Positions 18,368 through 27,341 of a stretch of DNA of 64,000 nucleotides are shown piece by piece. This stretch comes from Kordiimonas aquimaris (GTDB lineage Bacteria > Pseudomonadota > Alphaproteobacteria > Sphingomonadales > Kordiimonadaceae). The first letter of the stretch is position 1; each line of letters opens with the position of its first letter. The DNA is taken from assembly GCF_025574485.1 (NCBI RefSeq), contig NZ_JAOBPO010000002.1:64501-128500 (forward strand). The letters run 5' to 3'. Made by a program: the position numbers and the translations under genes. The notes below the pieces were generated by a model, which saw nothing but the letters and a program-made list of their open reading frames with translations, was not told where the DNA came from and searched no databases.

Positions 18368-18688
18368 TACTCACATGTTTTGCGGTATGCAAAACGTTAT
18401 TTGGTCAGGCACAATAATGTGCCATGACTATGAACTAGTGCGGGTTTGCATGTGCGGCAAATAAACTGTGATAAATACATGTCATACGATACCTTTGAAT
18501 ACATGATATCACATGCTTGTGAGCAGTTTGTATTCCGTGCGACCACTAGAGTATTGAGTACCTGATCTTGTACACTTTTTCGTGCGTTCATTACCGCTAA
18601 TGCATCCATTGCTTGCCCAAGCTTCTATTGTTCCATAACACAGAGTCGGGTTTGGAATTATCACAGTAAATTGGGGTTATAGGTAATC
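18368..18688. other. Intergenic region between divergent hydrolase and thrC
   Basis: This 321-base gap holds the two inverted repeats near the hydrolase end and a short direct repeat AATACATG at 18474-18481 and 18498-18505. A 70-codon open frame on the minus strand (18397-18609) has no ribosome site and no recognisable features, so I do not count it. I see no tRNA, terminator or riboswitch. Confidence 0.5.
18377..18395. promoter_or_regulatory. Inverted repeat upstream of the alpha/beta hydrolase
   Basis: GTTTTGC-N5-GCAAAAC is a perfect 7+7 inverted repeat beginning ten bases before the hydrolase start. Its size suits a dimeric TetR- or LacI-type regulator. A second inverted repeat, GGCACA-N4-TGTGCC, lies at 18408-18423. 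No regulator gene is adjacent. Confidence 0.35.
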
Positions 18689-19918
18689 GTGTCAGAAAAT
18701 TTTGTTACACACTTGGAGTGTGGATTAACGGGCGAAGCTGATTATGAAGCAGGTGTTGTACATGGACTGTCTCGTGCAGGACGACCGCTTTTGGTGCGTT
18801 ATAATCTTGATGGCGTTAAGGCTGCTACAAGCCGTGATGAAGTGTGGGCCCGCCCGGGCGGCTTTTGGAAATGGCGTGAATTACTGCCTGTAAAAAGGGG
18901 CGAAAATATCGTCAGCCTCGGCGAAGATGATACGCCGCTTCTAACGTGTTCAAAGTTAGCAGCCAATCGCCAGATTACTGGTGAAATTATTATCAAGGAT
19001 GAAGGACGCTTGCCAACCGGTAGTTTCAAGGCGCGCGGACTTGCGCTTGCAGTTGCCATGGCGAAAGAGCTTGGTCTGACAAAACTTGCGATGCCAACAA
19101 ACGGCAATGCGGGCGCCGCTATGTCAGCTTATGCTACAAGTTGCGGTATTGAGAGTTACATCTTTGCGCCTGATGATACGCCAGAAGCAAACCTTAGCGA
19201 AATACAGCTAATGGGCGGCAAGATATGGCGCGTTAATGGCTTGATTAATGATTGCGGCAAGATCGTTGGCGATGGCAAAGAAAAGATGGGTTGGTTCGAT
19301 CTATCGACCTTGAAAGAACCTTATCGTATTGAAGGCAAAAAAACGATGGGGCTAGAGCTAGCTGCCCAGCTTGGATGGCAAGTGCCTGATGTAATCTTTT
19401 ATCCTACCGGCGGTGGTACTGGCTTGATCGGGATGTGGAAAGCATTTGACGAGATGGAGCAATTGGGCTGGATCGGCTCTAAAAGGCCGCGCATGGTTGC
19501 TGTACAAGCAACCGGTTGTGCACCAATTGTTAAGGCATATGAAGAGGGTGCAAAACATGCTGAGCTTTGGCAAAACGCACATACATATGCAGCAGGTATA
19601 CGTGTGCCTGTCGCTGTAGGTGATTTCCTGATTTTGAATGCCGTGCGTGACAGTGGTGGTTTCGCTATTGCTGTTGACGATGATGCTATTGAAGATGCAC
19701 GACAAGAGATTGGTACCGTAGAAGGCATTATGGTTTGCCCTGAAGGCGCAGCAACTTATGCAGCATATCTGGCGGCTCTTGATGATGGGCGTGTAAAGAA
19801 GGACGAACAGGTTATGCTCTTTAACTGTGGTAACGGCATTAAATATGAAATGCCACTAGCTACTGCTTCGCTGGATATCACAAATCCAGTTGATTACAGC
19901 GCCATTGCAAATGCTTAG
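18689..19918 (+). CDS. thrC: Threonine synthase
   Basis: A 409-residue fold-type II PLP enzyme. The PLP lysine is in Pro-Thr-Gly-Ser-Phe-Lys-Ala-Arg near residue 113, Thr-Asn-Gly-Asn-Ala-Gly is the substrate/cofactor loop, and Pro-Thr-Gly-Gly-Gly-Thr-Gly near residue 240 binds the phosphate. The N-terminal Leu-Glu-Cys-Gly-Leu-Thr-Gly region is the zinc-ribbon-like start of the shorter threonine synthase class. The reaction is O-phosphohomoserine to threonine. Translation seems to begin at GTG with AGG five bases ahead. It stands alone, away from hom and thrB. A threonine-synthase-like enzyme with another substrate cannot be excluded. Confidence 0.85.
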   Translation: MSENFVTHLECGLTGEADYEAGVVHGLSRAGRPLLVRYNLDGVKAATSRDEVWARPGGFWKWRELLPVKRGENIVSLGEDDTPLLTCSKLAANRQITGEIIIKDEGRLPTGSFKARGLALAVAMAKELGLTKLAMPTNGNAGAAMSAYATSCGIESYIFAPDDTPEANLSEIQLMGGKIWRVNGLINDCGKIVGDGKEKMGWFDLSTLKEPYRIEGKKTMGLELAAQLGWQVPDVIFYPTGGGTGLIGMWKAFDEMEQLGWIGSKRPRMVAVQATGCAPIVKAYEEGAKHAELWQNAHTYAAGIRVPVAVGDFLILNAVRDSGGFAIAVDDDAIEDARQEIGTVEGIMVCPEGAATYAAYLAALDDGRVKKDEQVMLFNCGNGIKYEMPLATASLDITNPVDYSAIANA

Positions 19919-19999
19919 ACCATTTTGCCGATAGTCAACAGCATACGAATCCATAGACTTGTTTGATGATAAACAAGGGGTTAGTGTTGAATAAATTAA

Positions 20000-20021
20000 C
20001 TTGATGCTAACTGGCATCAAG
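20000..20021 (+). promoter_or_regulatory. Hairpin next to the ribosome site of the M14 peptidase gene
   Basis: CTTGATGC and GCATCAAG form a perfect 8-bp stem with loop TAACTG. The stem ends four bases before the strong Shine-Dalgarno GGGAGGGG. It could be an operator or could influence initiation; it has no U-run and is not a terminator. Confidence 0.35.
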
Positions 20022-20035
20022 ACAGGGAGGGGATC

Positions 20036-22690
20036 ATGACAATTTTACCGAAACAACAATCATTAACGCGCCGCTTGAGGGCAGTAGTGACGTGTGCTGC
20101 TGCAATGTCAGTGATGTGGGCAACGGCTAATAGCGTAACAGCTGAACCGCTGGATTATTATCTGGTTGACGGTGTTACATACGATCAATCGGTTTTGAAG
20201 CCTGATGATGTTATCGGCCACGGCATTGGTGCGCAGCCTGTTCGTCATGACCTTATGGTTGATTATATCCGCAAACTGGGCGGTGCCAGTAACCGCATGC
20301 AAGTGGAAACAATTGGTTACAGCCACGAACGTCGCCCAATATTGTTCATAACGGTTAGTGCGCCTGAGAATCTTGCTCGTATCGATGAGATTAAAGCCAA
20401 TCATGTCCTGCGGACGGACCCTGCCCGTGCAGACGAGGCTTCAGATGACCTGCCTGTTGTGACGTGGCTTAACTACGGTGTACACGGCGCAGAGGCCAGT
20501 GGTATGGATGCTGCCTTACCAACACTGTATCATCTGGCTGCTGCTAATGATGCAGACACAGTCGAGCAGCTCAAGAACAGTGTAATTGTTATAACGGCAA
20601 TCTTTAATCCTGACGGGCACTCAAGGCGTGCAGCATGGGTGACACAGTATGGTTCAGACGTGCGTGCCACAGATCCAAACCATGAAATCCACAACCAGTT
20701 CTGGCCCGGTGCACGCACCAATCATTATTGGTTTGACTTGAACCGTCAGTGGCTTTTGCAAACACAACCTGAAAGCCGCGCATGGCTGACAAAATGGCAC
20801 GAGTGGTGTCCGCAGGTGTCTGCAGACTTCCACGAAATGGGGCCAAACAGCACCTATTATTTCCACCCGGGTGTGCCAACACGTAAATACCCGTTGGTCC
20901 CAAATGAAGCGCGTGAATTGCTGGTAGAAATTGCAGATTTCCACAAGGAGTTTTTCGATAGCGAAGGCAAATTATACTTCAACGAAGAAGGCTTCGATAA
21001 CTTTTATGTTGGTAAGGGGTCCACCTATCCACAGATCAATGGTTCTGTCGGAATCTTGTTTGAGGCGGGCGCACAAATGGGTATCGCGCGTGAAAGCGAC
21101 CAGGGCCTTAAAACATATGCTAACAATGTGCGTAATCATTTCCGCACAAGCTTGAGCACCATCCGCGGTGCAGCTGAAATGCGCTTGAAGTTACACGCTT
21201 TCCAGCGTGATTTTTACCGCGAAGCAGCCACCCTTGCGCGTGAAGATGACGTGAAAGGATATGTGTTCCGGGTGCCTGAGGACCCAACACGCCTTAACAA
21301 GTTTCTTGACCTGATGGCGCGTCACCGTGTGGTCGTTAACCGTGTTTCATCACCTATTCGCGTTGACGGTAAAACATACGGTGAAGAGAGTTACGGCGTG
21401 AACCTTAACCAGACGCAGTACCGTATGGCGAAGGCTGCATTCGGCCGCATTACAGAATTTCCTGACAAGGTTTTTTATGATGTATCTGGTTGGACACTGC
21501 CTCTTGCTTACGGACTTGAATATGACGAGGTAACAACAAGTATGCGCGGTAAACTAGGCGATGTGGCAACAGCCAGCTTTGCCTCCGCGCCGCAGCCTGA
21601 TGTTGCACCTTATGCATATGTATTCCGTTGGTCGGACTATTATGCTCCGCGTGCATTGAACCGGATTTTGCAAGCAGGCATGATGGCGCGTGTTGCCAAA
21701 GAGCCAATTCAACTGCAAACCACAAAAGGTGTTGTTTCGCTTGAGCGCGGGGCCATCATTGTGCAACGCGAACTGCAAACTGTTGCGCAGTCAGACATCG
21801 ACACGATGATGCAAACAATTGCAAGAGAAGACGGTGTAACAGTTCACGCTGCAACATCGGGCAGTACACTGAATGTGGGTGCAGAGCTTGGTGGCCGTAA
21901 TTCTGTTACTGACCTGAAAGCACCAAAGATACTGCTCATTACAGGCCCTGGCATGAATATGTATGATGCAGGCGAGGTGTGGCATCAGCTGGATCACCGG
22001 ATGAACATTCCAGTGACACTTGTGCGCAGAGATCGTCTTGGCCGCGTTAACCTGAGCGATTACACGCACATGATCATGGTTGGTGGTTTTGGCGGTGTTA
22101 GTCTCGATAAAACCATGACAAAGAAGGTTGAAGGCTGGGTACGGGCAGGTGGTGCTTTTGTTGCGCACAGGCAAGGTGCGCAGTGGGCTGCGCGCAGTTT
22201 GTTCGCCAGCAAAGACAAAAAGAAGCGTGACAAAAAAGACCAAACAAACGAGCGCCTTTCTTATGAAGTTAAAGGCCAGAAAGATGCAGAGCATGTTATT
22301 GGTGGTGCGCTTTACGAGAGTGACCTTGATATAACGCATCCGCTTGGTTTTGGTTATATACGCCGCAATGTGACAACCAACCGCAACACCAGCTTTACGT
22401 TGCCTGCACCGAAAGACCCTTACGCGAAGGTTGCGGTTTATACCGATACACCGTTGTTATCTGGTTATTCGTCACCAAAACGGATTGATGAGATTAAAGG
22501 CACGCCGATGCTGACTGCTGAGCGTAAAGGCCGCGGTGCTGTTATTCTGTTCGCGGATAACCCGAACTTCCGTGCAACATATCTGGGCGCAGAAAAAATG
22601 TTTCTGAACGCGATCTTCTTCTCGGGTGCGTTTGATCGCGCGCGCAGTAGCGATGACGCAGAAGCATTTGCCCATGAGCATGAAGAATAA
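20036..22690 (+). CDS. Secreted M14-family zinc carboxypeptidase
   Basis: An 884-residue protein with a signal peptide (residues 1-37). The M14 zinc ligands are His150 and Glu153 (His-Gly-Ala-Glu) and His266 (Asp-Phe-His-Glu-Met-Gly). Asn-Pro-Asp-Gly-His-Ser-Arg-Arg and Asp-Leu-Asn-Arg lie between, as expected. The peptidase domain ends about residue 390. The remaining 490 residues include a glutamine-amidotransferase-like/Rossmann segment (about 620-720, Leu-Leu-Ile-Thr-Gly-Pro-Gly), as in large bacterial M14 proteins, and an odd Lys/Asp-rich loop near residue 725. It probably releases C-terminal residues from peptides outside the cytoplasm. A strong terminator follows, so it is monocistronic. 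Confidence 0.88.
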   Translation: MTILPKQQSLTRRLRAVVTCAAAMSVMWATANSVTAEPLDYYLVDGVTYDQSVLKPDDVIGHGIGAQPVRHDLMVDYIRKLGGASNRMQVETIGYSHERRPILFITVSAPENLARIDEIKANHVLRTDPARADEASDDLPVVTWLNYGVHGAEASGMDAALPTLYHLAAANDADTVEQLKNSVIVITAIFNPDGHSRRAAWVTQYGSDVRATDPNHEIHNQFWPGARTNHYWFDLNRQWLLQTQPESRAWLTKWHEWCPQVSADFHEMGPNSTYYFHPGVPTRKYPLVPNEARELLVEIADFHKEFFDSEGKLYFNEEGFDNFYVGKGSTYPQINGSVGILFEAGAQMGIARESDQGLKTYANNVRNHFRTSLSTIRGAAEMRLKLHAFQRDFYREAATLAREDDVKGYVFRVPEDPTRLNKFLDLMARHRVVVNRVSSPIRVDGKTYGEESYGVNLNQTQYRMAKAAFGRITEFPDKVFYDVSGWTLPLAYGLEYDEVTTSMRGKLGDVATASFASAPQPDVAPYAYVFRWSDYYAPRALNRILQAGMMARVAKEPIQLQTTKGVVSLERGAIIVQRELQTVAQSDIDTMMQTIAREDGVTVHAATSGSTLNVGAELGGRNSVTDLKAPKILLITGPGMNMYDAGEVWHQLDHRMNIPVTLVRRDRLGRVNLSDYTHMIMVGGFGGVSLDKTMTKKVEGWVRAGGAFVAHRQGAQWAARSLFASKDKKKRDKKDQTNERLSYEVKGQKDAEHVIGGALYESDLDITHPLGFGYIRRNVTTNRNTSFTLPAPKDPYAKVAVYTDTPLLSGYSSPKRIDEIKGTPMLTAERKGRGAVILFADNPNFRATYLGAEKMFLNAIFFSGAFDRARSSDDAEAFAHEHEE

Positions 22691-22705
22691 TCGTCATATA
22701 ATACA

Positions 22706-22743
22706 GCTGCCGGGCTATGTGCCCGGCGGCAAATTTCTTTTTC
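22706..22743 (+). terminator. Rho-independent terminator after the M14 peptidase gene
   Basis: A 10-bp GC-rich stem (GCTGCCGGGC with GCCCGGCGGC, one G-T pair, loop TATGT) begins 16 bases after the stop codon and is followed by AAATTTCTTTTT. Confidence 0.9.
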
Positions 22744-22850
22744 CTGAGCTTTCATCATCCTTCTGATTTGTCCAATAATGAACACTTAGTGTGCGATTGT
22801 GTACATTTGGATGAAGTCATATGCTCATTTGAAACATTAACCATTTGATA

Positions 22851-22868
22851 TTAAATAATAATATTTAA
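22851..22868. promoter_or_regulatory. AT-rich inverted repeat and possible promoter before the permease gene
   Basis: TTAAATA-N4-TATTTAA is a perfect 7+7 inverted repeat. It overlaps a possible -10 (TTAAAT, 22851-22856) placed 16 bases after TTGAAA (22829-22834). A TTAACCAT element, like a CtrA half-site, lies in the spacer. These assignments are tentative. Confidence 0.3.
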
Positions 22869-22933
22869 AACGCAGCTTGGCGCAAAAGTTGCTGGAGTGT
22901 AGATGTAATAACCACTTGGAGGCAGGTGACACT

Positions 22934-25399
22934 ATGCTGAGGAGCTATTTTATCATTGCAGTGCGGCATTTGTTGCGCAACCGGTTGTACTCGTTAATCA
23001 ATATTATGGGGCTTGCTATTGGTGTGGCTGCCTGCCTGCTGATCTTCTTGTTTGTGCGGTATGAGACCAGCTATGATAAGTGGATGCCAAACGCCGAAAA
23101 CATCTACCGCGTTAATTACAAACAAAATATGAAGGCAGGTGAAGACCTTGTCTGCAGTTGCGCGCCAGGGAAGGCCAAGTTTGCATTTGAGCAATACTTT
23201 CCAAAAGAAGTTGAAGAGGCAACACGCTTCTATTCGTGGCGGCGCATTTTAACGCTAGGGGAACGGTCCTTCAGACAGAGTGTATATTCCGCAGATGTTA
23301 ACTTTTTCAACGTTTTTGAGGTAGACTTCGTTGAAGGAGACAGAGAGACTGCGTTAAGTAAATTGACTAACATTGTTATTTCTGAGCGAATTGCAATTAA
23401 GTATTTTGGGAGCCAATCGCCACTCGGTGAAGTACTGACATATACGAATTCAGGTTTAGAACGTTCCTACAAGATTGCAGGCGTCTTTAAAGACTTTCCT
23501 GAAAACAGCCAGTTTAATTTTGAAATTATTGCACCGCTCGATATGTCTCTAGAAGATGATGCCATCGGTGTTGGGCAAAATTGGTCAATATTCTGGGGTT
23601 GGCTTTATCTGAAGCTCAAGGATGGAGCTGATCTGAACGCTGTATCTCATAACTTATCCGCACTAGTTGAAAACCATGCACCAGCAATTGATGAACGGCA
23701 ATCAAGTGAAACCTTTGAGCTTAGTCTAACTAATGTGCGTGATGTTCATCTATATACAGAACATCTTGTGGCAAGTCGCGTGTCGCCGCCTAAGCCAATT
23801 GGCAGCATTGAACAAGTTTATGCATTTAGCGCTCTGGCAATAATGATTTTGTTGATTGCTTGTATCAATTTTATGAATTTATCTACGGCACGTGCCTTAC
23901 GTCGGGCTAAAGAGGTTGGTCTTAGAAAAATTGTTGGAGCAAGTCACACGCAATTAATACGGCAATTTCTTGGTGAAAGCATAATGGTGACAGCTATTGG
24001 TGTGCTGATAGCTTTCGTTCTTGTGGATGTGACTTTGCCAAGCCTTAATGAATTAATGGGACTTTCGCTGGCGATTAACTATACGAGCGATCCTGTTTTG
24101 GTTGTTGTGAGTATAGGGTTGCTTGGTTTTATAGGTGTGTTTGCGGGACTGTACCCTGCATTTTACCTATCAGCATTCCGGCCAATTGCAACATTGGGTG
24201 GAGAGAATTCCAGCAATGGCGCAGCAACAGATAAATTGCGCGCAGGTCTTACCGTATTCCAGTTTACTGTCTCAATTACGTTGATCATCGCAACCGCAGT
24301 TGTATATGCACAAAACATATATGGTTTGAATAAAGACCTAGGCTTTTCTAAAGAAAATAAACTGATTGTAAGACGTTTAGGTGATGTGTTCTCTGCAGAT
24401 CAGAAAAAAGTATTTGCAGCTGAAGTTGAACGTTTATCAAGCGTTGATAAAGTTAGTTTGTCGCTACAAATTCCGACCGATATTATCGAGTATGTTTTAC
24501 CGTTTAACGCAAATGGTATCGGTAGTGTTGAAGAAGTGCGCTTGATGCCGCAAACGATTGATGCCAATTTCTTCAATTTATATGATATAATGATTATTGC
24601 TGGGCGCGATTTTGATGCAGATCGCGAGCAAGATCGATTTAGAGAAGACATACCGGATGGTTTGCCGCAGCCATTAACGTCTATTATCATAAACGAATCT
24701 GCGGTACGCTTGTTTGGGTTTGCTTCACCGGAAGCCGCAATTGGCCAAGTTATTAGCGATGAATATGGCCTTATGGATGTTATCGGCGTAGTTTCAGACT
24801 ATCATTTCCAGTCTTTAAAGGAGCCATTTACACCTCATATTTATTGGAATGATAACAATTTCTGGTCGCTAACTATCGGATATGACGAAAACACAGATAC
24901 TGTTGCATTACAGCGTGACGTAGAACACATATGGAGAAACCTTGTTCCTTATGTGCCTATAGATAGTGAGTTTTTAACGGACAAAATCGCCCGCCAATAT
25001 ACCGGTGAAATCAAACAATCCAAAATGCTGGTAGTGTTTTCTATTCTCGCCATTGTCATTGCGTGTCTTGGTTTATACGGCCTTGCGGCGTTCACCGCAG
25101 AACGGCGCACGAAGGAGATTGCCATTCGCAAGGTGCACGGTGCCGATGTATGGGATGTAGTGAAGATGCTGCTTTTACAGTTCTCAAAGCCAGTGCTGAT
25201 CTCTAATCTGATTGCATGGCCCATTGCATGGTATTTCATGACCGATTATCTGAATGGGTTCACTTTCCGTATTGACCTGAATCCTGTTTATTTTATTAGC
25301 ACAGGTGTTATTGCGCTGCTCATTGCGTGGGTTACGACAACGCATCATGCCTTGAAGGTGGCACGCACCAGCCCTGCGGTTGTGTTAAAAGGGGAATGA
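22934..25399 (+). CDS. ABC transporter permease, MacB/FtsX family
   Basis: An 821-residue protein with a membrane helix at about residues 20-42, a periplasmic MacB-type domain (about 50-285), three helices near residues 295-420, a second periplasmic domain, and three helices at the C-terminus. Duplicated FtsX domains carry the marks Arg-Arg-Ala-Lys-Glu-Val-Gly-Leu-Arg-Lys-Ile-Val-Gly-Ala and Glu-Arg-Arg-Thr-Lys-Glu-Ile-Ala-Ile-Arg-Lys-Val-His-Gly-Ala. Such permeases work with a MacB/LolD-type ATPase, but none is adjacent. I start at ATG 22934, which follows GGAGG and AGG; an upstream ATG at 22877 adds 19 hydrophilic residues not expected in the family. Substrate unknown (peptides or lipids are typical). 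Confidence 0.88.
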   Translation: MLRSYFIIAVRHLLRNRLYSLINIMGLAIGVAACLLIFLFVRYETSYDKWMPNAENIYRVNYKQNMKAGEDLVCSCAPGKAKFAFEQYFPKEVEEATRFYSWRRILTLGERSFRQSVYSADVNFFNVFEVDFVEGDRETALSKLTNIVISERIAIKYFGSQSPLGEVLTYTNSGLERSYKIAGVFKDFPENSQFNFEIIAPLDMSLEDDAIGVGQNWSIFWGWLYLKLKDGADLNAVSHNLSALVENHAPAIDERQSSETFELSLTNVRDVHLYTEHLVASRVSPPKPIGSIEQVYAFSALAIMILLIACINFMNLSTARALRRAKEVGLRKIVGASHTQLIRQFLGESIMVTAIGVLIAFVLVDVTLPSLNELMGLSLAINYTSDPVLVVVSIGLLGFIGVFAGLYPAFYLSAFRPIATLGGENSSNGAATDKLRAGLTVFQFTVSITLIIATAVVYAQNIYGLNKDLGFSKENKLIVRRLGDVFSADQKKVFAAEVERLSSVDKVSLSLQIPTDIIEYVLPFNANGIGSVEEVRLMPQTIDANFFNLYDIMIIAGRDFDADREQDRFREDIPDGLPQPLTSIIINESAVRLFGFASPEAAIGQVISDEYGLMDVIGVVSDYHFQSLKEPFTPHIYWNDNNFWSLTIGYDENTDTVALQRDVEHIWRNLVPYVPIDSEFLTDKIARQYTGEIKQSKMLVVFSILAIVIACLGLYGLAAFTAERRTKEIAIRKVHGADVWDVVKMLLLQFSKPVLISNLIAWPIAWYFMTDYLNGFTFRIDLNPVYFISTGVIALLIAWVTTTHHALKVARTSPAVVLKGE

Positions 25400-25469
25400 T
25401 AAAAGTGAGGCCGATGCTTTGCGGTGAATAGCTCTTTTTGCATCAGTTATCGAATCAAAATAGTTACGA

Positions 25470-26228
25470 TTAGTCTACGCGGCTTAATCCTGGTAACGCG
25501 TATATTTTTTTAAAATCGCCACGATTAATAGAGTTTCTTATTGCAACGCTAAGAGCTGGTATTTTTTCACGGTGACGTTTGTGCACCAAATGAAAAAATT
25601 TCATTTTCTCCCATACAGTTACCCTCATATCCGATTTCGCATCGCCTAGCTCTTCTAGTATCAAGCTTGCGCGGACTGAGTCTGTTGCAAAAATCTTAAT
25701 ACGCTTGCGCAATAAAAGATCGCTAATTGGAATCCCTGCAGGCATTTCTTTTGTTACGGCACCAGTTAGTGGCAGGTGCTTTTCCAGCCAACGATAGCCA
25801 CTCTGATAGGCAACGCTGCGCCCTTGCAGAGCTGCAATTTCTCCATCAAATGAATCGTCTTTCATGGAAAGCAAGACGGCATCCAGCTGAAATAGTGGCA
25901 CAGGCACTGCAATTAATGACGAATTGAAGTCCCGAGGATAGTCTTCCATTCGCAGCCAATCAGCATCTAGTTGATTGTTTGCCAACATTATTTCAATTCG
26001 TTTTGATGGCAGTGCCACAGACGTTGCGCAGAAACCGGCTTCTTCATAAAATCGAGCAGCAAGGTTTTCAAAAAGCGGGTAAAAAATACTCAGGCTGTCA
26101 TCCGCCCCCAAACGCATGCATTGCGGGTCTGGTTTCTCTGCTTTGGTAGCCTGAGCAGAGGACAGCTGGGGAAAGCTGACTGTAAGTAAGCCCATGAACA
26201 ACCAACAAATGCTTTTTCTAGCATTCAT
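25470..26228 (-). CDS. Periplasmic solute-binding-like protein (PBP type 2 fold)
   Basis: A 252-residue protein with a signal peptide ending Ser-Ser-Ala-Gln-Ala near residue 28. The mature part resembles extracellular solute-binding family 3 proteins in size and pattern: Leu-Gly-Ala-Asp-Asp near the start, Leu-Gln-Gly-Arg-Ser-Val-Ala-Tyr-Gln-Ser-Gly-Tyr near residue 135 (the hinge region), and Ile-Phe-Ala-Thr-Asp-Ser near residue 180. One Cys pair (about residues 37 and 68) may form a disulfide. No permease or ATPase is adjacent, so it may be a stand-alone sensor or binding protein. It follows the LysR gene by 48 bases on the same strand. Confidence 0.65.
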   Translation of the reverse strand: MNARKSICWLFMGLLTVSFPQLSSAQATKAEKPDPQCMRLGADDSLSIFYPLFENLAARFYEEAGFCATSVALPSKRIEIMLANNQLDADWLRMEDYPRDFNSSLIAVPVPLFQLDAVLLSMKDDSFDGEIAALQGRSVAYQSGYRWLEKHLPLTGAVTKEMPAGIPISDLLLRKRIKIFATDSVRASLILEELGDAKSDMRVTVWEKMKFFHLVHKRHREKIPALSVAIRNSINRGDFKKIYALPGLSRVD

Positions 26229-26276
26229 ATATACGGCTTAGCATTGTTGTTGTGCGCAGGTTGTTCATACTTGTGT

Positions 26277-27194
26277 TTACGTCGTTATTTCTGCATCGGT
26301 TTTTTCAACTTCTTCCCACATCCATTCAATGAAGTCTTGAACGCGTTCGCTCTTTAGTTTTTCTTTCGGGCAAACGATGTGATGGGCGAAGTTGATAGGC
26401 ACTTCTTCACCAAAAGGTTTTATCAAACGCCCCGCCTTCAGGTCCTCTGCTGCAATAGCAGAACGTGCCAGCGCAATACCGCGCCCTGCCACAGCTGCTT
26501 CAATAGCAAGCGCGTGTGTGTTAAAATGTAATGCGGGCATGCCGTCCGGCACTTTTACACCGGCAGCTTTAAGCCACATGGCCCAATTCATTGAGCTTTG
26601 ATCTTCAACGGTGCTGTCGTCGTGGATGAGTGTGTGTTCAACTACCGCGCAGGGTGTTGCCGCTTCACCTTCAAGTAATGTCGGCGCGCACACTGGGAAA
26701 ATTGTTTCACGGAGGATTTCTTCCGAGTGCAAACCTTCGTAATCACCGAGCCCGTACCGTATGGCAATGTCCATATCGTCAGCCTGAAAGTCGGTTACTT
26801 GCATGGTTGCGCTGATTTTCACAATGGCATCAGGCCGGCGTAGATAGTAGCTGGCCAAGCGTGGCACCAGCCACTTGCTGGCAAACGAAGGAGACACACT
26901 TACCTTCAAAACATTGGAAGACTTCGAATCAGTTAAGATATCAACCGCGGCTTCCAATCGCTCAAAGCCCTCCTTTAAGGGTAGCAGTGAAAGCTGGGCG
27001 GCTTCTGTTAAAATAAGAGCACGATTGGTACGGCGAAATAATTCTACGCCCAAAAAGTCTTCGAGTGAACGAATTTGTTGACTGATTGCGGCAGGTGTAA
27101 CCGAGAGGTCATCTGCTGCTAACTTGAAACTCATGTGCCGTGCAGCAGCGTCGAACGCACGCAAGGCATTAAGGGGAAGTAAGGATCGTTTCAT
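26277..27194 (-). CDS. LysR-family transcriptional regulator, GcvA-like
   Basis: A 305-residue regulator of normal length. The N-terminal winged helix-turn-helix reads Pro-Leu-Asn-Ala-Leu-Arg-Ala-Phe-Asp-Ala-Ala-Ala-Arg at residues 7-19 and Val-Thr-Pro-Ala-Ala-Ile-Ser-Gln-Gln-Ile, which is the GcvA/AmpR subgroup pattern. The rest is a substrate-binding domain. Its target is unknown. It lies between the sulfur operon (upstream) and the solute-binding protein gene (downstream), all on the minus strand. It is not recognisably a CysB protein, so control of the sulfur operon is not implied. Confidence 0.88.
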   Translation of the reverse strand: MKRSLLPLNALRAFDAAARHMSFKLAADDLSVTPAAISQQIRSLEDFLGVELFRRTNRALILTEAAQLSLLPLKEGFERLEAAVDILTDSKSSNVLKVSVSPSFASKWLVPRLASYYLRRPDAIVKISATMQVTDFQADDMDIAIRYGLGDYEGLHSEEILRETIFPVCAPTLLEGEAATPCAVVEHTLIHDDSTVEDQSSMNWAMWLKAAGVKVPDGMPALHFNTHALAIEAAVAGRGIALARSAIAAEDLKAGRLIKPFGEEVPINFAHHIVCPKEKLKSERVQDFIEWMWEEVEKTDAEITT

Positions 27195-27341
27195 GGTGTG
27201 AGTGGCCCTCTAATGATTCCAATCGTCAAATAGGCGATAAGAAAAACTAATCTAAAGCCAACATAACCGGTTCATCATTCCGCGCCAAGTCCTCAAGTTA
27301 TGGATTGGTCTTCTAGAAAGAAAAATAACTTAATTGTTACA

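Noticed and set aside
18397-18609. A 70-codon open frame on the minus strand
   Set aside because: No ribosome site, no hydrophobic or domain-like pattern, and it overlaps the likely promoter region of thrC.
22841-22850. CtrA binding site before the permease gene
   Set aside because: Only the TTAACCAT half-site is present; the next TTAA is ten bases away rather than seven.
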